A DNA stretch of 64,000 bases from Incurvaria masculella (Eukaryota; Arthropoda; Insecta; Lepidoptera; Incurvariidae), in the NCBI GenBank assembly GCA_946894095.1, contig OX335658.1, positions 15,925,001 to 15,989,000 on the forward strand, in the 5' to 3' direction. The position numbers were made by a program, and so were the translations under genes. Positions within the stretch are counted from its first letter, which is position 1, and every line of letters starts with the position of its first letter. The notes under the pieces are model-generated. The model was given only the letters and a program-made list of their open reading frames with translations. It made no database searches and was not told the DNA's origin. Shown here piece by piece: positions 43,995 through 56,035 of this stretch.

Positions 43995-45705
43995 AAACAA
44001 AGTGTTTAGTTGGGAAATTTTGGGCACGTTTAGCGAGGCAATTTGCGACCACCGGCAACGCCTTGAAAGGGTATGCAGTAGGTACAGTGTCTTGGACCTG
44101 GGTTCTCTTGGTTTTCAACCGAACTAAATATGTATGTTATCGGCAATCGATCTATAAGGAATCATAAGTTATAATCAGACATTACGGGCTAAACCAAGCG
44201 TTTAGTTTAGAATTTGGTCACGTTTAGCGAGGCAATTTGCGACCGACAACGCCTTGAAAGGGTATGCAGTAGGTACAGTGTCTTGGACCTGGGTTCTCTT
44301 GGTTTTCAACCGAACTAAATATGTATGTTATCGGCAACGTAGTAATCTAGAAGTAATCACAAGTTATAATCAGACATTACGGGCTAAACCAAGCGTTTAG
44401 TTTAGAATTTGGGCACGTTTAGTGAGGCAATTTGCGACCGACAACGCCTTGAAAGGGTATGCAGTAGGTACAGTGTCTTGGACCTGAGTTCTCTTGGTTT
44501 TCAACCGAACTAAATATGTATGTTATCGGCAATCGATCTAGAAGGAATCATAAGTTATAATCAGACATTACGGGCTAAACCAAGCGTTTAGTTTAGAATT
44601 TGGTCACGTTTAGCGAGGCGATTTGCGACCGACAACGCCTTGAAAGGGTATGCAGTAGGTACAGTGTCTTGGACCTGAGTTCTCTTGGTTTTCAACCGAA
44701 CTAAATATGTATTTTATCGGCAATCGATCTAGAAGGAATCATAAGTTATAATCAGACATTACGGGCTAAACCAAGCGTTTAGTTTAGAATTTGGTCACGT
44801 TTAGCGAGGCAATTTACGACCGACAACGCCTTGAAAGGGTATGCAGTAGGTACAGTGTCTTGGACCTGGGTTCTCTTGGTTTTCAACCGAACTAAATATG
44901 TATGTTATCGGCAACGTAGTAATCTAGAAGTAATCACAAGTTATAATCAGACATTACGGGCTAAACCAAGCGTTTAGTTTAGAATTTGGGCACGTTTAGT
45001 GAGGCAATTTGCGACCGACAACACCTTGAAAGGGTATGCAGTAGGTACAGTGTCTTGGACCTGGGTTCTCTTTGTTTTCAACCGATCTAAATATGTGTGT
45101 TATCGGCAACGTAGTAATCTAGAAGGAATCATAAGTTATAATCAGACATTACGGGCTAAACCAAGCGTTTAGTTTAGAATTTGGGCACATTTAGTAAGGC
45201 AATTTGCGACCAATAATGCTTTAAAAATGTATGCAGCAGGTACAGAGTCTTGGACCTGGGTTCTCTTGGCCTTTAACCGAACTAAATATGTATGTTATCG
45301 GCAATGTAGTAATCTACAACGAATCATAACTTATAAGCAGACATTACGGGCTAAACCAAGCGTTTAGTTTAGAATTTGGGCACATTTAGTGGGGCAATTT
45401 GCGACCGACAAAGCTTTAAAAGGATATGCAGTAGGTACAGTTTTTTGGACCTTGATTCCCCTGGTTTGTAACCGAACTAAATATGCGTGTAATCTATAAC
45501 GTAGTAATTTATAACGAAACATAAGCTATAAGCAGACAGTACTGTGTAAATAAAGTGTTTAGTTTTACATTTCGGCACATTTAGCGACGTAATTTGCAAT
45601 CGACAACTGCTTGAAAGTATTTGCAGCAATATCTCGGACCTGGGTTCCCTTGACTTGCTAACAAAATGAAATATACGTGTTATCGACAAGCAGTAATATT
45701 GAAGT
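43995..45705 (+). repeat. Satellite-like tandem array, nine units of ~191/195 bp
   Basis: The anchor CACGTTTAG (or CACATTTAG) occurs at 44025, 44219, 44414, 44605, 44796, 44991, 45186, 45381 and 45576, giving periods of 194, 195, 191, 191, 195, 195, 195 and 195. Two unit types differ in the GGCAATCGATCTAGAAGG versus GGCAACGTAGTAATCTAG segment. Units 2-6 are nearly identical; the first and the last three diverge progressively. No coding frame runs through it. Confidence 0.95.
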
Positions 45706-45974
45706 GACTAGAGTTCCAAGCGTGCAAAATGGCGTTGGCAGAGCGGCTCAGTACAGCTATAAGCTAAAGCTGCAACGGATTCTAACGCGTCTCTCCCTTG
45801 TACGCGGACTGACTGCACAAGATTATTTCTGTCAAATGCACGGACCCACCGTCTGTGAGGAGGTGAGGTTTGAATGCATAATGGACCGAAGTATATGCGT
45901 TTAAGTTCGGCTTCAGCAGAAGATAACGCCATGGCAAACGTACACCCCACTTACAGTACCTTGTCCCTGTGTGG
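45706..45974. other. Unassigned GC-richer sequence after the array
   Basis: Open in forward (45677-45904) and reverse (45950-45708) frames, but no recognisable protein. Could be the older flank in which the array arose. Confidence 0.4.
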
Positions 45975-46290
45975 GGAACCGCCGCTCATTCATGATTTAC
46001 AAATAGCTCAAAATAGAATTATTAAAGTCCTCTTTCAATACGATCGCCTCACACACACTAACACCCTTTACAAAGAAACAAAATTCATAAACATAACACT
46101 CCTCGCACACTACGGTAAAAGAACTTTGCTATATGATGGTGTACAAATATTGAATAAGCTTACAAATAAAATAAAAAACCTAGAGTCCGATGACATTTTC
46201 AAGACAGCTGTTAAAAAATATTTTGCCAAAAACTTAGACAACTTTCTTATACTTTATATTTATATTAAGGTTCTAACTATTAATTAATTG
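45975..46290 (+). mobile_element. LINE ORF2 C-terminal fragment
   Basis: The plus strand reads LQIAQNRIIKVLFQYDRLTH, TNTLYKETKFINI and LFNKL-like QILNKLTNKIKN to a stop at 46285: the C-terminal region after the RT domain in Jockey/CR1-type LINEs (QNRAIR...R-TPT--LY). 5'-truncated. Confidence 0.65.
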
Positions 46291-46504
46291 TATTGTAACT
46301 GCAACGCAACAACCCAACATACTGATACTAAATTTAATGTTTCTCATATAGGAACATGTAATGTTCTTTTGGGAAATAAAATATTCTTTAACCTGATATA
46401 CCTTTCCCCAAAGCAGATTAGTTTTGGTATTAGTGGATGCCGAGTAGAGACAACGTGTAGAGTTGCAATTTATGGTTCTCATTAGTTGAAAAAGTAACGA
46501 TGTA

Positions 46505-47068
46505 ATCCACACTAATATTATAAATTGGAAAGTAACTCTGTCTGTCGCTTTTTCGCGGTCCAAATAATCCAGGTGCTTGTTCTCCTGTCACAGGATCAGG
46601 TCCAGGGTCGACCCTTGCTCGAATGTTGGAGCACTGAGCACCGAATGGCCCATCAGCTACTGTATTAATCTTTGATGATTTAATTCTTGGTTGCAACAAT
46701 AACCACTTTTAAGTTAAGATTATAATTTTGCACTTGTATGAAATTAGATTTGAATTATTTTCTGTCTACCCTCATTGCCATGTAAAATTTTGTGATACCA
46801 TTAAGAAACAATATTGTATTTGTGGCTGTGTGCACACAAACCTTATAAATATTGTCCAACCTCTGAACCAATTTGGATAAATTTCGGTATAAAGATAGTC
46901 TCGACCTTGGAAAAGGACATATGCTAACTTCTGTGGCTAAAACTCCAAAGAGGTAAAATACGGGATGAAAATGTGTATGGGTAACTCATAATAATGTGCA
47001 GGATATAATTCGGCCCGACATCAGTCCAAAGCGACATTGACCCGAGCGGATCCGGGTACCTCAGCTAG
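46505..47068 (+). mobile_element. Helitron-like non-autonomous element
   Basis: Begins TCCACACTAATATTATAAA preceded by A, and ends ACCCGAGCGGATCCGGGT (stem ACCCG/CGGGT) then ACCTCAGCTAG followed by T: the 5'-TC, 3' hairpin-CTAG and A/T host-site layout of Helitrons. The usual continuous interior (CTGTCTGTCGC ... TCTGAACCAATTTGG) is split by about 300 bp of unrelated DNA (46558-46855). Confidence 0.65.
46560..46699 (-). pseudogene. Exon-like insert in the Helitron-like element
   Basis: The minus strand reads NTVADGPFGAQCSNI, RARVDPGPDPVTGEQAPG and LFGP with coding-like codon use, bounded upstream by TTAATACAG (possible acceptor). I do not recognise the protein. Gene-fragment capture is typical of Helitrons, so a captured host exon is plausible; an insertion of another element is the alternative. 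Confidence 0.4.
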
Positions 47069-50000
47069 TATAATATGTTTTTAAAAGAAATTAACTAAAA
47101 ATCGTATCTTCTGTTATTATTTTCATAGTGAAACTTATATTAAAAATTGTATAAAATATTAGATTATCTTTCCAATTAAACCGTCCTTCTATACAAATTG
47201 ACTTTTTTTTTTTTTTTTTAATTAGTTTTAGTAATTTTTAAGTAGAATTCAATGTTTACTAAACGTTGTGGCTCTTATCATGCCCACGCTTAAATGGAAT
47301 GAAATATCCCTGTTCCTATTTAAAAAAAATTACGTGCAGGAGATCACAGTTGAATATGAAGTCGGTTAAAAATAGTAGACACAATATATATAGCAGTTTT
47401 TTCCCACACGCACTTACATATATGCGTTTATTTATAATTAGCTTTATTCGGACATTTAAACTTTTTACTAATCTATTTTTATTTTTTTTCCAATTTGTAT
47501 TTAGTGATAATATAATCATTAAATGTTTCACTTCGTCGTATCTTAAAATGAAATGAATACTATTACAATGTAATAAAATAAAAAAATATGTACATAATTC
47601 TCATAAAATCGATTCATTATTAAAAAAATATGTGTATAATTAATATGAGCATAATAAAGCATTCCCAATTAATAGTGATGAATCAAATTAAATCTATACA
47701 TGTTGATTAATTTTTATATCTATTTTAAAATGTAAAACATGTGTATGTGAAACTTTATTTTTTCAAAACATTTCATTTGAGTCTATTTAGTCGTTGAGGC
47801 GTGATTATGAGAGTATGACATATACAAAAATTCTAGTACATAACACAGAAATAAGTAATGAACTTTGAGACCCTAATTCATACTCATCATTTATTATGGA
47901 TATTGAGTTGCCGCGAAAACATTTTCAGTTTAATAAATTTTTGTTCTATTTATTTTTATAACAAACCGATAATACTGATTTTTTTTCCTGGCAATGGATA
48001 TGGCAATATTTAAAGTTTATGAGCATCTTAACGTCCATTACCAAGGTTTATTTTGTACTTGAATCAAGGATCGACCCTAGTAACACGCATTTAAGCTTTC
48101 GATGACAAATATCGAATCCGAGTCCTTGCGAATATTATAAATACGAAAATTCGTTTTTAGTTACGTTTTCACGCCTTAACTACTCAATCAATCGTCATGA
48201 AATAATGCATAAGCTGTCAGGGGTACACAAAGTACATAGACTACCTTACATCCAGGAAAAATTTAAATGTGTGAAATATGCATGGATTTCCGGCCGATTG
48301 TATTTTAACGACAATTGCTAATAGCTGTAAAACTTTTAAAATCCTTAAGAGAGCCTACCCGTTTTAAGGCGTATCGAATTTTGTCGTCTGGTATCGGCCT
48401 ACTGACGTGCTTAATTGCAAAATGATTCCTGGCAGAGTAAAATAAAATCTACCATGGGCAAAAGCTAGTTCTGTGACAAGTCTCAAATCGATCCAGTGCA
48501 CTTTGTTCAGTGCACGGTCAAAGCTCGATGTTGGTAAAAGTCCGAAATTATTTTTTTCTTTAGTTTTGTTTCATTTCTGCACTTATACTCATGTTGAGTG
48601 CACTAAGTAAGAGTCGATGAAAAGAAATAAAAAAGAATTTTAAAATGTGAAAAATTGGAAAAAATAAGTTGAGGTATTTTTTTTCCTACCTGTACTCGAA
48701 ATTGGTGCACTGGGTAATATCTATAAAAATTTAGTTACCTACAAGGAAAAAAAGATTTCCGACTTTAACCGTAACTGTATGTCTCGCAACCCAGAAAAGT
48801 AGAACGAACTGTGCCAAAGCTGCGCCGCCTCGCAACTTCTGAAAAGCTTTGTGGAACGTGGGATCCGACAGCTTTCGTCGGAATTGAACTAAGCTAAAAA
48901 GAAGCTGTTTCCCTCTTGAATCCATATTCGAAAAATATTTTTCCGTCTTAAGATTATATTCCAGAGTATATTCCAAATATAAACGTAATTGGATAATCAT
49001 TCGAAAATCACTTTGCACAAATATATCTGTGTTTGCACAATTTGTTGTTTTTAGGGTCCCGGGTTACGGTCTAGCTCTGGTGTCGGTCGGTCACACGCAT
49101 TCATTGTTCTCCTATCAATAGTTGTTTAAACATTTTCAAAATTACCAATAAAGGTACACTTATGTAGTTGTGCACGAATTAATTACTTCTACTCAAAACG
49201 TTATAACTTTTGAGAAAAAGCTAGGTTCCTAAAGCTTTAATTTTGCATGAAATTGCAAATTAATCATGAGGCGAGGGAGAAATTGTACTATGTCCAGCAA
49301 TAACAGAACTCTCAGCACGTGAACACGTTCACGCACGATCGGTTTTTTTTTTATTAAAGAGACACCTAAATTTATTGTTTTTTTTTAATTAAATTTAAAT
49401 TTATGTTTTAAAAATAACCAAAGAAAAATCTTAATAGTCGTCTAAAAGTGTAACAGTGGATAAGGTTTTTTTTTGTTTACGCTTTTATGGGTAACGTAAT
49501 TTTGGGATACTAAGGCCCACCTAAATTAGGATTAATATTAGCTTAAACTCTTATTTTTTATTTCTTTAATATTTTTCTGATATTTACGAAGGTGCTTGAC
49601 TGTTTTTAACGAGTTCTTTAGACGATTTTTTTACGTCACACTCCGACGATCTCAAGTTGTTTGTCACGGAAATAATGATGTAAACAAATTTGTTTACAAA
49701 TAAGTTTTCAAGCGTTACGTCCTTCTCCATCAGATCATATCAAATATTTTACGCACATAGCATTCAACTCACTTGGGCGAAAATGTTCACGCAAGTGAAT
49801 TTGCGTTTTCGAAGTAATATTAAAAACAGTCTATTAACTTGAGGTTAGACAAAGACAACTAGATGCAGATTTTTCGTCTGAAGATTCATCAAGCAGGCTA
49901 TCATTCAATTGGTTTAAATGAATGAGAAAACCGTTATTTTAACCATCAAAAATATTCAAAATGTCAAACTGTGTGTTGCACTTGGTTGCACGCCACGCAG

Positions 50001-50269
50001 GTTATATGGATATAAACTAAGTATTTAAAAATTTTAGTACCGAACTGATTACAATAAAGAAGACGCAAAAATCTACAAAAGCAAATAAGGAAATTATCTA
50101 CGCAATCAAAAGATAAAAATCATGGTTGAAAAACTTTTTTTAACAAGTTTTCCCGGGCGGTATTAGCACTACCGCGAAATGCGAATTCTTTAGTCGCTTC
50201 TTACGAAATATACGGAACAGTGGGCCCAATTGTATTAATTTAGGGTACCGTAAAAAAAGTCATTTTATA
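47069..50269. other. AT-rich intron sequence, no gene seen
   Basis: T run at 47203-47219. 48130-48290 resembles the Helitron-type repeat (AATATTATAAATACGAAA). A 95-codon minus frame at 48731-49018 shows no family. Nothing else recognised. Confidence 0.5.
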
Positions 50270-50446
50270 ATTACAATTTTAAATTAAATTAAATTAAACA
50301 CTATGTGCATTGTCTGCTTTGTGGACATTTTTCATCTCCGCATCACGGAGCCTGTATTTTTCTTTCAAACAGAGAAGGTCCCAGAGCGCAATAGCACGGT
50401 TTTTTCCGTGCCCGCGAATGAGTTAGTCCCACCGGGAAGGGCTACC
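50270..50446 (-). mobile_element. TTAA MITE family C, short relic
   Basis: CATTGTCTGCTTTGTGGACA, CAGAGAAGGTCCCAGAGCGC and GGGAAGGGCTACC before TTAA at 50447-50450; one end only. Confidence 0.75.
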
Positions 50447-50856
50447 TTAAACTATGCTATTTGCAAGAATATCCATTCTCCGTGATGTAACAAAACTTTT
50501 CCACAAAAGATTGCCGAATGCAAAATGTTTTGATCATGTTTGACACACACCAACAGAACTGTTGCGTTTGACTTCAGTACAGTTTCGCAATCCAGCCAGA
50601 TGAGTCATAACGCGATTCTTATTAACTATGTCCAACTTCCCTTATCTCTTACAATATAAGGAAGGTCCGGCGATAAGCTGACGAAACTACCTACGTTGCG
50701 TGTAAGAAGAACACATTATTCGTGGTAGAGAACACATTAATATTGGGTTGGAGCTCGCGATAGAACGGTATTATGTGTAGGTAGAAATATAAAAGGATTG
50801 CTTCGGTGCGATGGGTCGACAGGTTTTAGATCGAATTAAATAGCGTCTCAATTAAA

Positions 50857-51150
50857 GAACTGGCCAAGCACGAGTCGGATTCGCCCACGAAGGGTTCCGT
50901 AACATTGTACAATATTTGGGCCAAAGAAATCACGATTCTTGTATGGTGACCCCATTTGATTATTATTTGTTTACTATTTGGTTGTTAAAGCGGCAACAGA
51001 AATACACACTCTGTGAAAATTTCCGCTGTCTACCCATTCTGGTTTATATGATACAGCTCTGTGACGGGACGGACGGACAGAAGGACGGACGGACAGCGGA
51101 GGCTTAGTAATAGGGTTCCATTTGGCACCCTTTGGGTACGGAACACTAAA
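50857..51150 (+). repeat. ACGG-repeat dispersed element, copy 3
   Basis: CTGGCCAAGCACGAGTCGG, GAAGGGTTCCGTAACAT, ACGG microsatellite at 51068-51098, CGGAGGCTTAGTAATAGGG and GGGTACGGAACAC. Same strand and layout as copies 1 and 2. Confidence 0.78.
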
Positions 51151-52485
51151 AAGTGTATCAGGGATGTAAGTGCAGCGAAGACAGCAATCAAACAATGTTA
51201 AGGTATCATAAAATATTTTTGAGTTAATATAAATTAATGTTGAACGATATAAACGTATTTCCGTAACATGATTTCTTAACAAAATTTACCTACAACAGAG
51301 ATTATAAGATTTTGCGTTATGTTTTTTATTGCTAGTTAGCAATACAGTTTACTACAAGTCCAGGGTTAGCACGTCGTGCATTCATTACGGTCCTTGTACT
51401 TCCCAAAAGGTACTTACTAAGAAAATGAATTAATTTATTTAAATATATGATTTGCCTTTTAACAACGAAACTGTTTACGTTTATTCGTGTTTCTATTTAA
51501 AAAAAAAACTGTATAAAGTTGTCCATTTTGACCTAAGCTAAAAATCTAAATGGGATTGAATTTTTTCTAAAGTATTAATTAATATTTATATCAAGCCATC
51601 ACACTACTTTCGAAGTTGTAAGGCGAAGGATTGCGCCTGCAAATTTACGCCCCAAATTTAAGCTATATTGTTAGATATACATACATATAATAAAACTATC
51701 TGACATTATATCTAACAAAACACGTAATATGTTAGCCACCCACCACTGTAAGATTATTTGTCTGAGCCACCTCTACTCAACGATCAATCAAATCGCCGTG
51801 TGACGTCGATGCGTCGGAAGAAAACCCTACCTATCCTAGTACCAGATAGATGCGTAGGTTCCTGACGAAACAGCGCTTCGATTGTCGGCGGGAGCTACTA
51901 GCGGCGCTTCTTGGTCAACGCCCACTCGCCGACACACACGCCTACACGGCCAGTACTGCCGTGGTAAGAAGCTAACACGTGCAACTACTTATTTCACGGT
52001 TCCGTAACAGGACTCACAAACAAAGGATCACCTCATTGATGTGTCGAAAAAGCAAGTCGATCTGTCATACACAGACCTGAAATATCACCGACACCTCTCA
52101 AAGGGCCTATAGAGGTAGGCAAAGGGCGCTTACCTCAGTCGTTAATATATTGGTTGCCAAACTAACAACAGTTCAATAAATGTATTTTGCAACAGATAAA
52201 TTGTCAACTCCCGATAACTCGATCTTGCGCCCAAAACAAATGAGTTATATGAATTGTGGGTCTTCCTAATAACACGTCTTACTGTTATCTCAGCCCAGCG
52301 AGGCCTTAAGAGAAAGGAGAGAACGTTAGTAATAAGAAATAAGGGGAAGGCTATCGGGAAAGTAATATGGGTTGGCAAATCGGATTATTAGACCGTTGTA
52401 GCATTACTTTCTGTAACTTTCAGTATGCTTGAGGCATAGATTTTGTACGTCGCTGCCGCTTCACCAGTTATTCTAAATCGACCAA
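51151..52485. other. Intron sequence, no gene seen
   Basis: 51830-51975 is CpG-richer (TTGTCGGCGGGAGCTACTAG) and ends in GCCGTGGTAAGAAG, a donor-like string on the plus strand; no exon can be supported. Confidence 0.45.
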
Positions 52486-52625
52486 TTCATCCAATGCAAA
52501 GGACGGGCTGAACCCTGCCATTTTGTAAGAAGGGAAAGGACCAACAGTTTATACTGGTTCCGAACCCTTCTCAACGAAATATTTCGAATGAGAATAAAGA
52601 GGGATTTGAACCCGCGGTCTCTAAA
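52486..52625 (-). mobile_element. SINE fragment, old
   Basis: TTCATCCAATGCAAAGGACG, GAAGGGAAAGGACC and a head-side GATTTGAACCCGCGGTCTC (inverse of box B). Degenerate, tail lost. Confidence 0.6.
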
Positions 52626-53436
52626 AAAAGAGACTAAATTAGGTAACCAATATTTAACCTATGTTGGTAAATATTAGAGAAACTAAGGAATTCCAGCGCT
52701 ATTGTGATAATATGGGCCGATGTTATTCCAAAACATCTGTTGTGTGAGTAAAAAAAAAATATTCTACTCTTAACTGTGATGTTTATGATAAGACTCATTG
52801 AAAGTCATCAATATTAAATTACCTAAAAGTTTTATAAGACCTTAATATGACAATTTTGGGATGAAAACTAACAATAAATAGAGAACTATCGTATTCTATG
52901 CTATTGTTTAACTATCTAGCTAGTTGTGTAACTATAGCTAGCTAGTTGTGCAAGCGACTGGTAGATACAATAATCTTCCTCACACATTATTGCATGTATT
53001 AAATTTTTGGTTACTCTTCAATAATTTGAATTATGTCATTTATGTGTGCATTCTAAGGAATATAAAAATTATAATTTTTTAGGTTCGTTTTTAGAAACTA
53101 TCTTTGTCTCTCTCACTCGGGATCGTAATGTTTGCGTAATTATTTTGATTTTGTTGCCTCAGGACCGCTTTTTCAATCCTCAGATAGTACTTATCAGAAT
53201 TTACGTTTGTCAAAAGACGGATAGTCATTGCCGGATAATTATATCTTCTATTACAATTATCTGACAATAAATTTACTAATAAACATATGTACTTACTATA
53301 TCGGATGGATAAGCAGAAGCGAAAATAAATCCGTCGAATAGTTATCTGGCTGTTTATAAGACTATTGAAAAATCAGGTCTTAGTGATTTTGAAGATGGAG
53401 TAAGCCAGTTTGTTCGTGACGGAAAGTGTATGGATG
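52626..53436. other. AT-rich intron sequence, no gene seen
   Basis: Nothing recognised. Confidence 0.4.
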
Positions 53437-53829
53437 TTTTTTTTTTTTTTTTTTTATGTGACTGGACATGGATGGCTAATACCACAAGTTCTGTCATGGT
53501 ATTAGCCCAACACACCACATGGGAACTAGGTGCCATGCCAGGACCTTCCTTATATTGCACGGCTACATTGAACTGGATGGAAAACACGGACAATTTTCAT
53601 TGCCGCTTCGACCATCGTTCATCCAATGCGATGGTACCAACCCGGGCGGGATAAACCCTACCACCTAGTAAGTAAGGAAGGGGACCTACAGCTTAACGTG
53701 GAATCCGAACCACGGCCAGCCTCTCTCAACGGTCGAATGGTCACCCATCCAAGACCAGACCGGACCCAGCGTTGCTTAACTTCGGAGAGCGATCGCCGAA
53801 GTGTCGCGCCACTGGGCCACCGAGGCTGA
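53437..53829 (-). mobile_element. SINE with 5S-rRNA-derived head, young copy
   Basis: T run 53437-53455 is the poly-A. Read on the minus strand, CAGCCTCGGTGGCCCAGTGG, then the 5S segment at 53786-53739 (CCGAAGTTAAGCAACGCTGG, GGATGGGTGACC), then the body. Almost the same as 23051-23432, so the chimeric head is a real subfamily and not an accident of one copy. Confidence 0.9.
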
Positions 53830-54228
53830 CAAGCTGGAAGCGATATGGACGTTGAAAGAAATGTGAGTGTTGAGAACTGAGTAAACGGCATGGTTAATTT
53901 ATTGATGGAGGGCTAGTCGATTGCGCCTACGTCTAGAATTTCGGTTGCATGAATGGAAGCAAGACTAGGGTATTGAAGAAGAGGCACTAACGTAGAATAA
54001 CGTAGAATGAAAGGCGTTGTCTGCGGAAAGTTTGCGGATAGAGTTTAAGGTACAAATTTCGCAATAATTGTGTTAGAAAGCAGCGTCAACTGTTAATACT
54101 TATTGACGAGAAATAAATAAAGTTTTGGCCATGTTGATCGAATGAGCGACGAAAAGATAACCAAAGAGATTTTATTATGTGTAATCGTCGTACACGGGCG
54201 CGGCGGTCTATGAGAACTTACCGTGACC

Positions 54229-54577
54229 AGAGTGGTCAGTCTGAGTTCACACCTAAATTGGCGTTTACGGAACTTCGAAGTTAAGTAAAAACGTCAAACC
54301 CCATACAAATGTTTTCTACTTATTCTGTGGTTTTACTTCTTCAAGCTGTGAAAGTCAAACTCGGACTTCCGATTTGTATGAAAACGCGGAGTCGGCGTAA
54401 ACGGCAACGTCGACGTATTTACGCCGACGATGAGTAAGCTGTCAAATCAAACTCGGACTCATAAATGTTAGTTCGCTTAACGCCCACTGCGCGCGCTCCT
54501 CAATGTCTCCATACATTTGAAAACGCCAGTCGATCGGTTTAGCCTAAAGGCCAATTTAGGTGACAACTGGGACTACG
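54229..54577. mobile_element. MITE-like repeat family B, copy 2 with both ends
   Basis: Ends GTCAGTCTGAGTTCACACCT and GTAGTCCCAGTTGTCACCT (reverse complement) share CACCTAAATTGG. The interior is highly similar to 6678-6986. Confidence 0.8.
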
Positions 54578-54693
54578 GGCTCAGATTGACGAACAAGTTC
54601 GCCAACGATGAACGCGCCATACGAATGAGTTTCTATCAGTTCTCCAGTCCTTCCATGCTCGCTATTGGTAAAGCTCAGGTAGAGGATGTATGA

Positions 54694-55400
54694 AAGGATG
54701 TATGAAAATGAAATGAAATGAAAATATTCTTTATTGCTTACAACTATTACATAGTATGCAATGGCGAGCTTATTGCCAAAGGCAATCTCTAACAGCTAAC
54801 CTTAATATCAGAAAACATATTAAGAGGTAGCAAGAAACAATAAATTACTTAAAACTAAGCACCATAATCACACTTAGAAAACATTAGATAACTTAAAACT
54901 ATATAAACAGAAAATATTTGATTGATTTAATTGTTATAACATGTCAAGTACCAAGATTTTAATTTTACCTTAAAAATAGACAAAGAAGCACTTTCCCTAA
55001 TAGTAAGAGGCAATTGATTCCACAATCGTGCTGAGTGAACCCTGAATAAAAAAACCCGAATAGGCAGTGGAAGAATGTGACGGAATAAGGAGCAGGAGAT
55101 TATCTGCAGACCTAAGTGGTACACCATGAAAAGAGAGATATTTGAAGCGTTCTTTAAGATAAAGTGGGGATTTGGGATAATTTAAGATTAAGTAAAGAAG
55201 AGAGAGAACATGCATATTATGCCTCTGGCGAATATTAAGCCATTTTAGTTTGTCATGTATGCCTGCAGTGGTAGCGAAAGAAGTATGCTGTGATCGAATT
55301 GCGTAATGGTATCTATGGTTGTATGTGATTAGGGAAAACATTGTGATTACTCTTGAAAACACATCGTGTACCCCTTCAAATAATCTCGCGTACACCTGAG
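54694..55400 (-). mobile_element. 5'-truncated LINE with GAAAT tail
   Basis: The minus strand encodes LKWLNIRQRHNMHVLSLLY, YLKERFKYLSFHGVPLRSAD, then after a frameshift FRVHSARLWNQLPL and ESASLSIFKVKLKSWYL to a stop near 54930: the C-terminus of a Jockey/CR1-type RT ORF. A 230 bp 3' UTR with AATAAAG ends in a (GAAAT)n tail at 54694-54730. Confidence 0.8.
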
Positions 55401-55694
55401 GTTACCACGAATTGGGAAACACTGAACAGACATATAACCACATGATCTTCGATTACATACACTGCGAGAAAGCTTGTAATTACCTCGTAGACAGCATTAG
55501 GTAGGCCTTCATAAGCACCCAACTAGAATAAGTAATGTTGCGATGCCGTCATCATTAAGACAGATCCTCTGGAGCGCAATCCATCATTTTGGCGGAGCGT
55601 GGAGGGCTATATTTATTATTTATCAATTCCTTGTCGTCCAATTACGCTGTGTTGCGAAAAGGGCTTTCAATGAATGAAATAAATGTTCTTCTAA

Positions 55695-56035
55695 TTTTTT
55701 TTTGTTTTTTTTATGTTAAGCGCGGCATATCGCGTACGCCAGGACTTAAAGGTGCCCGACGACGCCCATGAGTTTCGAACATTCAGGGGGGCTGCGAAAA
55801 CCATGCCGGCCGGCCAGGTGCTTCTTCACACCACGTTTGAAGGACCCCAGGTCCTAAATTTGGGAGAAATACATCGGAAGGGTGTTTATTCCATGGTTTA
55901 CCGACTCTATAGATAAAGGATCTAGAGGATCGGAGGGTTCTTATTTTTGGAATGTCGACTGTGAATTTGTGCATATTCTCCCTGTACCGCGTTGACCGAA
56001 GGTAAAAAGGGGACGGAGGAACAGCGTATGATGTA
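55695..56035 (-). mobile_element. LINE C-terminal fragment with A-rich tail
   Basis: The minus strand shows RSSRSFIYRVGKPWNKHPS and, shifted, DLGSFKRGVKKHLAGRHG, the W-N-LP..LG-FK pattern of LINE ORF ends. The A-rich tail lies at 55695-55720 (T/A run on plus). Confidence 0.65.

Noticed and set aside
43995..45705. CRISPR-like array
   Set aside because: Contiguous ~191/195 bp tandem units without spacers, in a eukaryotic genome.
46560..46699. Functional exon of a host gene on the minus strand
   Set aside because: Sits inside a Helitron-like element and no partner exon was found; listed as a possible captured fragment instead.
48731..49018. 95-codon minus-strand frame
   Set aside because: No known domain and no splice or repeat context; cannot be supported as a gene.
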